From: Lysobacterales bacterium | GTDB lineage: Bacteria; Pseudomonadota; Gammaproteobacteria; Xanthomonadales; Xanthomonadaceae | Length of the DNA: 64,000 nt | Direction of reading: 5' to 3' | Assembly: GCA_016718605.1 (NCBI GenBank) | Contig: JADKCY010000002.1 | Location: 1,614,501-1,678,500, forward strand | Part shown: piece by piece, positions 17,914 through 25,800 of the stretch | Numbering within the stretch: the stretch's first letter is position 1 | Layout of the letters: each line of letters opens with the position of its first letter | Position numbers and translations under genes: made by a program | The notes under the pieces: model-generated | Told to the model about the DNA's origin: nothing | The model's input: only the letters and a program-made list of their open reading frames with translations | Database searches by the model: none

Positions 17914-20829
17914 ATGCTGCTCGCCCATCGCGATCCAATGCAGCGCTTCGCCCTGCTTGTAGTGCTTGCGTTTGCCGTGGTGCACAGCGCGTCGCTGCAT
18001 GCCTGGGCACAAGGCTCGCCACCACTGACACGCTTCGAACCCGACCTCGATATTCACACGCAGAACTTTGCGATTGCCGAGGATCGTCAGGGCATTGTCT
18101 ACGTGGGCAATTTCGACGGCCTGCTGGAGTTCGATGGCAGCCACTGGCAACTGCATCCCTTGCCGAATGGCGAGCTGGTTCGATCGCTTGAGATCGATGC
18201 TGAGGATCGCGTACTGGTCGGTGGCTACAACCAGTTCGGCTGGATGCTGCGAGACGCCAACGGACAACTGCAGTTCCACGATCTGACCGCGCGCTTTGCC
18301 GATGTGCTCGACGGTCGCGAGTTCGCCGACATCTGGGATATCCGGCTCGCTCCCGAAGGCGTCTACTTCCGTGCCCTGCGCGATGTGTTCCTGTGGAATC
18401 CGACAAACGATCGGGTATCGCACTGGTTCCATCCCGGTCGCTTTGGCGACTTGCGTCATCACGCCGGGCGCAGCGTGCTGCAGTTCCGTGGCGAAGGCTT
18501 GCGGCGCTACGTCGATGGTGAGTGGGAAGTCATGCCCGGCACCGCCGCACTCGACCTGCTGATTCATCAGTGGGTGCCGTTTCCAGATTGCCGTCTATTG
18601 GGTCTGTCCGCGCAAGGCGACTGGTGGTGGCTGAGCGCCGAGGGCCAGGCCACGCCTGCCAAGATGCCCGCCGCCTTGCCCGCATCGCATCAGTTTTCGA
18701 CCGGCCTGATCCTGTCGGACGGCAGTCTCGCACTGGCGAGCAACATGGGGCACATGTGGATCGTCGATGCCCAGCTTGAAAACGCTCAGGCCGTGCGCGT
18801 TGATGAGGGCTATCTGTCGGCGCTCGCCAGTTCGCGTTTCGGCGGTGTGCTAGTTTCCGCCAACCGGGCGATCTATCGCCTCGGCTGGCCATCGAGCTGG
18901 TCTGTACTGGGAATCGAGCACCGCGCGGAAGGCACCTTCAGCGCCTTGTTGCCGGATGCGCAAGACCTTTTGCTGGCCAGCAGCGCCGGTGTGGTCCGCT
19001 TCATGGACGATCCGGTGAACGGTCAGCGCGCCGTGCAAACCGACTGGGTGCACGACGATGCGATGGCGCTGCTGGGGCTTGAGGCCGAGCGCTATCTGGT
19101 GGCGACTTCGCGCCAGATTCTGGCGGTCGAAAACGGGACGTCACGCATCGCCGTGTCAGCGGATGTGTATCCTCGCCTGTTCGCGCACTCGCGCCTTGTC
19201 GCCGGACGCGTTCTGGTCGGCACCGAACATGGACTGCGCGTGCTCGACACATCCAGCCTGCCGTGGCGGATCAACGCCGTCGATCCTGCGGCCGACGGCC
19301 ATCGCGTCAATAGTCTGGTCGAGCTGGATGCACAACGGGTGCTGGTCGGGATGGACCGACATGGCGTCGCCGTGCTGGCCCTCACGCCAGAGGGCGAACC
19401 GGCACAGATGACGCGAATACCACTCGACCGCCAGTCTGAACACGGACCGCGCGACGAAGCCTTTGTCACCCGACTGAGCAACGGTGAAATCCTGATCAGT
19501 CGGCGCAGCGGCCTTTACCGCTTCGACCCGGACGGCGGGACCGCGACACCCCACGCCTTGCAGGGTCTGGATCAGCGGCGGCGACCGGACGAGCTGCTGC
19601 GCATCGTCGAATCCACCCGAGGAACGCTGTATGCCTTCAGTCGCAGTCGCGTTCTACGGCACGACAACGACAGCGGATGGCTGGAAGAACCCGTCGCGCA
19701 TTTGCGCCGTGGTGCCATCGAGAGCGCGGTTGCCCTGCCCGACGACGGTGTGGCCTTACTCAGCACCAACTCGGTCCTGCTGCGCCGATCGGATGCGGCA
19801 GCGCTGTCGCCAACTGAAGCCCCGCGTGTACTGTTACGTCAGGTGCGCCGCTCGCTGGATGTGGATCGCTTTTTGCCGCTGTCCTTGCGCGACGCGCACG
19901 TTCACGCGTTTGCCCAAGGCAACTTCGCGCTCAACTTCCAGATTACCCTGCCGGACCTGAGCAGTGTGTCGGCGCCGAGTTATCGGGTTCGCCTGCTGGG
20001 GCACGACGGCGAGTTCATGCCCGCCTCGCCAGCGCGCAGCTACACCTACACCCGACTCGCTGCGGGCGACTACCAGTTCGAGGTCGAAGCGACCGATTCG
20101 CAGGGACGCACTTCGACGCTGATGCCGTGGCGCTTCACCATCACACCGCCCTGGTATGCGCGACCCTGGGCCGTCGTGCTGGAATCGTTCGCGGCCCTGA
20201 TCGGCCTGGGCCTGCTGATTCGCTGGCTGGTACGCCGCCGAACCGGCCGATTGAGTCGCGAGCGCCAGCGTCTGCAAGACGAAGTGGCGTTGCGGACACA
20301 GGAGCTGGCGGCAGCCAATCGCCAACTCGAAATGATCGCCAACGCCGATGGGCTGACCGGCATACCCAATCGCCGTCGTCTGGACGACTACCTGGCAGCG
20401 GTCTGGCAGCAAGGCATGGAACGCGGACGCGCGCTGTCCGTGCTCATCATCGATGTCGACCACTTCAAGCACTACAACGACAGCAAGGGCCATCCGGCTG
20501 GCGATGCGCTACTGCAGGCACTGGCCCGCCTGCTGACCAGCGGCCTGCGCCGCAGTGAAGACCTGCTGGCGCGCTATGGCGGCGAGGAGTTTCTGGTCGT
20601 CATGCCCGGTGCAAAACGCGAGGTGGCGACCCAGACTGCCGAACAACTGCGAGCGCTGGTCGCCGAATCCAGCCTGGGCGTAACGGTATCCATCGGCGTG
20701 GCGCGATGCACACCACAGCCCGACTGCCGCCTCGCCGACTTGATCCAAGCCGCCGACGTCGCGCTCTACGCCGCCAAACGCGGCGGACGCAACCGCGTGG
20801 AAACCTCACTTGATCGGCAAACGGAATGA
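17914..20829 (+). CDS. Propeller sensor diguanylate cyclase (GGDEF)
   Basis: About 971 residues. A signal peptide or membrane anchor (LLVVLAFAVVHSASLHAWA) is followed by some 650 residues of beta-propeller repeats (for example QGIVYVGNFDGLLEFDG, QRVLVGMDRHGVAVL). A Y_Y_Y-like beta domain comes next (YRVRLLGHDGEFMPASPARS), then a membrane helix at about 752-775, a short coiled coil and the GGDEF domain. The active site is GGEEF (889-893), and an RxxD inhibitory site (R880-D883) lies exactly five residues before it, so both cyclase activity and product inhibition are expected. The periplasmic propeller should sense an external ligand and control c-di-GMP. The start could also be GTG 17902 or ATG 17938. 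Confidence 0.88.
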   Translation: MLLAHRDPMQRFALLVVLAFAVVHSASLHAWAQGSPPLTRFEPDLDIHTQNFAIAEDRQGIVYVGNFDGLLEFDGSHWQLHPLPNGELVRSLEIDAEDRVLVGGYNQFGWMLRDANGQLQFHDLTARFADVLDGREFADIWDIRLAPEGVYFRALRDVFLWNPTNDRVSHWFHPGRFGDLRHHAGRSVLQFRGEGLRRYVDGEWEVMPGTAALDLLIHQWVPFPDCRLLGLSAQGDWWWLSAEGQATPAKMPAALPASHQFSTGLILSDGSLALASNMGHMWIVDAQLENAQAVRVDEGYLSALASSRFGGVLVSANRAIYRLGWPSSWSVLGIEHRAEGTFSALLPDAQDLLLASSAGVVRFMDDPVNGQRAVQTDWVHDDAMALLGLEAERYLVATSRQILAVENGTSRIAVSADVYPRLFAHSRLVAGRVLVGTEHGLRVLDTSSLPWRINAVDPAADGHRVNSLVELDAQRVLVGMDRHGVAVLALTPEGEPAQMTRIPLDRQSEHGPRDEAFVTRLSNGEILISRRSGLYRFDPDGGTATPHALQGLDQRRRPDELLRIVESTRGTLYAFSRSRVLRHDNDSGWLEEPVAHLRRGAIESAVALPDDGVALLSTNSVLLRRSDAAALSPTEAPRVLLRQVRRSLDVDRFLPLSLRDAHVHAFAQGNFALNFQITLPDLSSVSAPSYRVRLLGHDGEFMPASPARSYTYTRLAAGDYQFEVEATDSQGRTSTLMPWRFTITPPWYARPWAVVLESFAALIGLGLLIRWLVRRRTGRLSRERQRLQDEVALRTQELAAANRQLEMIANADGLTGIPNRRRLDDYLAAVWQQGMERGRALSVLIIDVDHFKHYNDSKGHPAGDALLQALARLLTSGLRRSEDLLARYGGEEFLVVMPGAKREVATQTAEQLRALVAESSLGVTVSIGVARCTPQPDCRLADLIQAADVALYAAKRGGRNRVETSLDRQTE

Positions 20830-20911
20830 CGGTGGGTTCGGGTGGGGGTGGGGGATTGGCACGGATTCGCGGCGTGAAGTTCTATGCGTGAAGTCGACGC
20901 AAACCGTCGTT

Positions 20912-21676
20912 TTAGGCTTCGCCGCGGTGCAGTAGGGCAGCGATTTCTTTGATCTCGGCTTGGAGCCGGGCCTCGAACTTGCCGTAGTTCGAGAAGTGCA
21001 GGTGCAGGAAAACCGTGCGGTCGTTGTCGTTGTAGAGGACTCTCAGTGGACCATCCGATGCGCGAGGCTGGCCAAGCTGTGGAAACATGCCCGTAGCGAC
21101 CATGAGACGCACGACGCCAGCAGAGAGAAAGACGTACCGTGCTTGACCCCGGAACACCGCGCCACTGAGCCTCTGCAGGTGGGTGCGATCAAGGTCCGTG
21201 GGCACCAGGTTGCTTCGCCCGACAGTTGGCCAATGCAGCAACTCAATGAAGGAGACGAGCTCGGCATGCCGGGGCTGGAAACCCACTTTCGCGAAGGTTC
21301 GATGGTAGCGACGCCCGTCGCCTTTGTAGCTCGGCAGCAGGAAAGGATGATGGACGCCGTGCCTACGCCAGAACCCAGGGCCGTCCTCGTGGTAGGCGAG
21401 AAGATCGGCGAAGATCGGGCGGTGTTCGATATCGACCGCATAGTTTGCGTCGAGCCCCACGAAGAGAAATCGCGCATCCTCCGAGGCAACCCCTTGGTAG
21501 GGCTTGCGAGCGAACAGTTGCGACAAGTGCTCGCTGGGATGAGCCTGGAACACAGGGTCTAGGCCGACAAACGACCGAAGCGACCGTAGCCACCAGGCAC
21601 CTGACTCAGCGCTCCGTAGTTCGGCGATTGGGTCGTGCGCGGCAATGGCAAGGGATTCTTCATCGGTCGCTCCCAA
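20912..21676 (-). CDS. Protein of unknown function, possibly uracil-DNA-glycosylase-like fold
   Basis: Some 255 residues if the TTG at 21676 is the start; the open frame continues further but then overlaps the vapC end, and no good ATG is available. Conserved-looking stretches are FLFVGLDANYAVDIE, HHPFLLPSYKGDGRRYHRTF and ELLHWPTVGR. The FVGLDANY strand-loop is reminiscent of the GxDPY loop of uracil-DNA glycosylases, and I recall similar bacterial proteins grouped with that superfamily, but the catalytic His motif is not evident. It lies 53 bp downstream of vapC in the same direction. Function is not assigned. Confidence 0.5.
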   Translation of the reverse strand: MGATDEESLAIAAHDPIAELRSAESGAWWLRSLRSFVGLDPVFQAHPSEHLSQLFARKPYQGVASEDARFLFVGLDANYAVDIEHRPIFADLLAYHEDGPGFWRRHGVHHPFLLPSYKGDGRRYHRTFAKVGFQPRHAELVSFIELLHWPTVGRSNLVPTDLDRTHLQRLSGAVFRGQARYVFLSAGVVRLMVATGMFPQLGQPRASDGPLRVLYNDNDRTVFLHLHFSNYGKFEARLQAEIKEIAALLHRGEA

Positions 21677-21729
21677 GGTAGTTCTGACGAGTGTGTGCGC
21701 TGGGTGGTTTTTGCATCGACCCGGACAGG

Positions 21730-22167
21730 TCAAGGCGCAATGACTTGAAGCTTGGCGAAGTAGCTTTTGTACGGTCTGGGGTCTCGGGTAAGCACGCTCA
21801 GATTTGATACTGCCGCATGGGCACCAATGAAGAAGTCTGGCAGCGGCTTCTGCTTGGCTCCGCCACGGTGCAGATACAGTGAGTAGGCTGCCGCTGTGAG
21901 CGATGCAGATGCCCATGGCAAAGGCGTTCGCTGCGTTTCATAGACATCGAGCATGGCGTCCAGGGCCGCAATGTCAGGTCGCGGAATCAGAAGCTCCGAG
22001 TAGATGATGATGTTGATATGCAGCGGGTAGCGCTCGCTACTTGCTTGCAACTGCTCAGTTGCCCAGTTGTGCCAAGGGCTGGCCTCGTCGATGCAGTCGA
22101 TCCAGACGTTGGTATCGACAAGGACGCCAGCCGTCCCATCGTAGCTGGCAAGACTACCGGGAGCCAC
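21730..22167 (-). CDS. vapC: VapC-type PIN-domain toxin ribonuclease
   Basis: A 145-residue PIN-domain protein. The acidic metal-binding residues are visible in VLVDTNVWID, IIIYSELLIP, PLPDFFIGAHA and VLTRDPRPYKSYF. The family cleaves tRNA or rRNA and arrests growth when not held by its antitoxin. The start chosen is GTG 22167, which overlaps the antitoxin gene by 14 bp; this is the typical coupled VapBC arrangement. A longer frame upstream is in the antitoxin coding sequence. The targeted RNA is not known. Confidence 0.9.
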   Translation of the reverse strand: MAPGSLASYDGTAGVLVDTNVWIDCIDEASPWHNWATEQLQASSERYPLHINIIIYSELLIPRPDIAALDAMLDVYETQRTPLPWASASLTAAAYSLYLHRGGAKQKPLPDFFIGAHAAVSNLSVLTRDPRPYKSYFAKLQVIAP

Positions 22168-22441
22168 GGCGTGTTGTGGTCTTGACAGGTTCGTCGCCTC
22201 GAATGAAGCGCATGATGTCGTCCGCTCCGAGTTGCTTGAACTCTGCACTGAAGCTGCCACGCACCTGTGCTGCAGCCGCCGTCAGCTTGGCCCGGCGGTC
22301 TTCCTTGATGCGGGTGCCTACCGGCGTGATGACGATCCGGCTACCTTCGAGGCTGAAGGCTACTTCGGTGCCCGGAGCAACGCCTGCGGCCAAGCGGATG
22401 TGCTTGGGGATAGTGACTTGACCTTTGTCGGTGACAAGCAT
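22154..22441 (-). CDS. vapB: VapB-type antitoxin (AbrB/SpoVT DNA-binding)
   Basis: A 95-residue protein with an N-terminal swapped-hairpin AbrB domain, MLVTDKGQVTIPKHIRLAAG, which is the classical VTIPKxIR pattern. The C-terminal half carries the toxin-binding helix (DDIMRFIRGDEP). ATG 22441 has GAGG upstream. It precedes and overlaps vapC; such antitoxins repress their own promoter. Confidence 0.9.
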   Translation of the reverse strand: MLVTDKGQVTIPKHIRLAAGVAPGTEVAFSLEGSRIVITPVGTRIKEDRRAKLTAAAAQVRGSFSAEFKQLGADDIMRFIRGDEPVKTTTRRGSR

Positions 22442-22623
22442 CGTTGCCTCACAAAAGTAAGAATGTGAAGTAGGAACCGTACCCGCATCGCTGCGTTGGG
22501 GCAAGAAGCGTCGTCTTGACGTCTGACGAGCTACGCAGCGGCGACAGGATGTCGCGCATTTGCCTTTTCCCGGCGCGTCTCACGCTTGCCATCGCGTTCT
22601 TCGCGCCTTGCTGCCATCCCCCG

Positions 22624-22658
22624 AAAACACCGAAGGCCAGCAGATGCTGGCCTTCGGT
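22624..22658 (-). terminator. Hairpin terminator for the giant surface-protein gene
   Basis: Perfect 14-bp arms at 22629-22642 and 22645-22658 with a 2-base spacer. On the minus strand they are followed by GTTTTC. The hairpin lies on the far side of the 7-bp repeat array from the gene's stop, so the array would be transcribed as 3' UTR. The T-run is short, so strength is moderate. Confidence 0.65.
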
Positions 22659-22831
22659 TGCCTGTTGCCTGTTGCCTGTTGCCTGTTGCCTGTTGCCTGT
22701 TGCCTGTTGCCTGTTGCCTGTTGCCTGTTGCCTGTTGCCTGTTGCCTGTTGCCTGTTGCCTGTTGCCTGTTGCCTGTTGCCTGTTGCCTGTTGCCTGTTG
22801 CCTGTTGCCTGTGGGCTGTGGGCTGTGGGCG
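22657..22831. repeat. Heptanucleotide tandem array, 22 perfect plus 3 variant copies
   Basis: GTTGCCT is repeated 22 times without a change from 22657 to 22810 (154 bp). Two copies of GTGGGCT and one of GTGGGCG follow in the same 7-bp register up to 22831. Because 7 is not a multiple of 3, all reading frames stay open on both strands, which creates spurious long frames. The array ends 17 bp from the stop codon of the giant gene and abuts the terminator hairpin. Confidence 0.97.
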
Positions 22832-22847
22832 TCAGGCGTTTGCGGGT

Positions 22848-25800
22848 TTACTTGGCGCCCAAGGTGGCGATCAACAGGGCGTCCTGGTGGCCGAGCTTGG
22901 CGCTTTGCCAGTCGATGCTGACCAGGCTGGCTTTGCCGAGGTCTTGCCAGGTACCGATCTGCCACAGGGCGCTGGCATCGACACGGGTCAGCAGGCGGGC
23001 CTGCAGACCGGTGGCGGCGTGTCGCACTTGCAGCATCAGTGTCGACTGCCCCAGTGTCCCGTCCAGCACGGTGGCGATGCGCTGGGTTGTGGCCGCATCG
23101 GCGAGCGGGGCGATGTCCAGCGTCAGACCTTCCCAGCCGCCGAGGGCGCTGGATTTCAGGCTGACAGCCTGGCGCACCACGTCCTCGAAGCCGTCGGCGA
23201 ACAGACTGATTTCGAGCACCACGCTAGCGACGTTGTTGCTGAGGTTCGGGTCGATGTTCTGACTCGGTACGCTGACTTCGGCATCGACCGTGGACGGTTC
23301 GCTGACCAAGGTGCCAGTGATACTGAACTCGACGCGTCCGCCGCTGGGGAGGCTGACGGCGCTGTTGACTACGCCGCTGCCGGAGGCCGGGCAGGTGGCA
23401 CCGCCAAAGCCGCTGCAGGTCCAGGCCAGACCGGCGTATCCGGCATCCGGGCTGAGCACCACGGTGGCACCGCTCGCGAGGTTCGGGCCATCGTTGCGGA
23501 CGACCAGATCCAGTCCGACGACACCGCTGCCTGCGGCGTAGTCGGCAGCCAGACTCAGGACCAGATCACTGACGCCCGGATCGACGCTGTGGCTGGCGCT
23601 GACGCTGGTCGCTTCGAAGTCGGCATCGCCGCTGTAGCTGGCGGTGACGGTGTAGCTGCCCGGTGCGGCAAAGCTCAGCGTGCAGGTGGTTGCCGGCAGG
23701 CTGATATTGCAGGTCGGGCCGCCACTGCCAGTGCTGATCGCCACGCTGCCGGTCGGCGTGCCGGTATAGCCTGCTGCCGCGGCGATGCTGATCGTCGCAG
23801 TGACCGACTCATCCGGATCGGACGGGCTCGGGCTCAGGCTGACGATGCTCAGATCAACCGGCTTGTTGGTCACCACGAAGCTCTTCTCGTCAAAGCTCTG
23901 CAGGTAATCATTCGACAGGTTGTACTCGGCACGCAGCACGCGGGTACCGCGCGGCAAGGTGCTGGTGGTGAACACCGCGATGCCGCTCGGGTCGAGTTCC
24001 ACCTCACCGATCGACGCACCGTCGACCAGGAAGGTCACCGGACCTTGTGGCTGACCGACGCCCGCCGCATTGCGGTGGACCTCGGCGGTCAGGGTGACGG
24101 TGTCACCGAACACGCCGCTGCTGGCCGGGCTGACGGTCAGCACGGTGACGGTCGGGCTGCGGCTGACGCTGACGCTCGGGCCGCTCGCACTGCTGCTGGC
24201 GTCGTTGGCATCGGCGGCATCGCCGTTGTAGACCGCGCTGATGGCGTAGCTGCCACGCACTGGCAAGGTCAATGTGCATTGACCATCCGCCACACTGCCG
24301 CTGCAGGTGACCGTGCTGGCACCATTGACGGCGGTCACGACGACCGTGCCGGTGTTGCCCGCGTAGCCACCGCTCAAGCTGTAGCTCACCACGCTGCTCT
24401 GACCGGCCAGCACGCTGCTGGCACTGACCCCGGTGATGCTGAGGGTGGTGGCGGCAGGTGAGACTGTCAGCGGCACTTGCGTGCTGGTGGCGGCGTAGTT
24501 GGCATCACCGCTGTAGGCGAAGTCGAGCGGGGTGCTGCCGAGGCTATCGAAGCTGACCGAGCAGGTGGTGGCGGGCAAGGTGATCACGCAGACCGGGGCA
24601 CCGCCACGAGTCACGGTGATGGTTCCGGTCGGGGTCACGCCGCCCACACTGTTGACGCTGGCGTTGATCAGTACCGATTGGCCAATGTCGGGCGTCGGGT
24701 CATCCAGACCGACCAGCAGACCACCCTCGGCGGGTTGCACGACCAATCCAGCCAGCGTGTCACTGGCGGCACTGTCGCTGGCGTCTTCACCACCGGCGTT
24801 GTAGCTGGCACTCAGGGTGTAGGTTCCCGCCGCCGAGAAGGTCAGGCTGCAGGTGCCGGCACTGGCGGCAAGGCCAGTACAGGACGGGCCGGGATTACTG
24901 TCGCCATCCACGCTGCTGATGGTAACCAGGCCGTCATTGCCACCGTAGCCACCGCTGACCGTGAAGCTCACCGTGGTGGGCTGGCCGACCAGTGGACTGG
25001 CGGGCAGCACGTTGTCGATGCTGATCTGGGCGGGGGCGACGTTGACGACCTGGCTCAGGGTGCCGGTGGCCACACTGATGTCCAGCGTATTGCCATCGCT
25101 GCTGGCATAGGTCGCACTGACGCTGTAGCTGCCGACACTGCTGAAGGTCAGGCTGCAGGCCGCTTCGCCTGCGACCAGGGCCGCGCTCGTACAGCTTTGC
25201 TCGGTGAGGGCCGGGGCAGGGCCGATGGCGGTGACCGTCACCGTGCCTTGGGCGTCACCGCTGGCCGGTGCGATGCGGCTGACCGTGGCGGCGAAGCTCA
25301 CGGCATTACCGACAATGCTCGGGTTGCTGGCGCTGAGCAGACTCAGGCTGGCGCTGGCGGGAGCGACGACCAGCGTGCTGCTGGCGTCGTCGCCCTGCTC
25401 GTTGGCGTCCCCGGCGTAGCTGACGCTGACGCCGTAACTGCCCGCATTGGCGAAGCTTCCCAGGGCACAGCTGCCGAGGCCGGTATTGGCATCGAAGACC
25501 GGGCTGGCGCAGGTGGACTCATCGCCACTGGCGGGCAGGCCTGGGGTCGGATCAATGCTGATGCTGATCGCGCCGTCATGCGGTGCGACGCCATCGCTCA
25601 CCGTGAAGGCCAGGCTGACAGGCTCACCGACCAGCGGGCTGGCCGGGGTGAAGCCATCGATGCTGACCGTGCTGGCAGCGCTGCTGACGACCACGTCGGC
25701 GGTGTCGCTGGTGGCGTTGAAGTTGCCGTCACCGCTGTAGCTGGCGGTGATCACGCGCGGGTTGCCGGTGACGACGAAACTCACATCGCAGGTGCCACCG

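Noticed and set aside
16914..18191. Plus-strand frame of 425 codons inside the MFS and GGDEF genes
   Set aside because: It is an out-of-frame shadow of two clearly assigned genes and has Arg-rich, non-globular composition.
22657..22810. Heptamer array as a CRISPR array
   Set aside because: The repeats are directly contiguous with no spacers, and the unit is only 7 bp.
22516..22965. Repetitive 'LPVACCL' peptides encoded across the heptamer array
   Set aside because: A 7-bp unit gives a 21-bp repeat of seven codons in every frame, so such peptides are automatic and not evidence of a gene.
22560..24461. Long open frame of 633 codons on the plus strand (and others at 24477-27002 and 28499-31297)
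   Set aside because: They are antisense to the giant Ig-repeat gene, whose GC-rich codon bias keeps the opposite frames open. The residue composition (Ala, Gly, Asp, Arg-rich, low complexity) resembles no protein, and the first one reads through the heptamer array.
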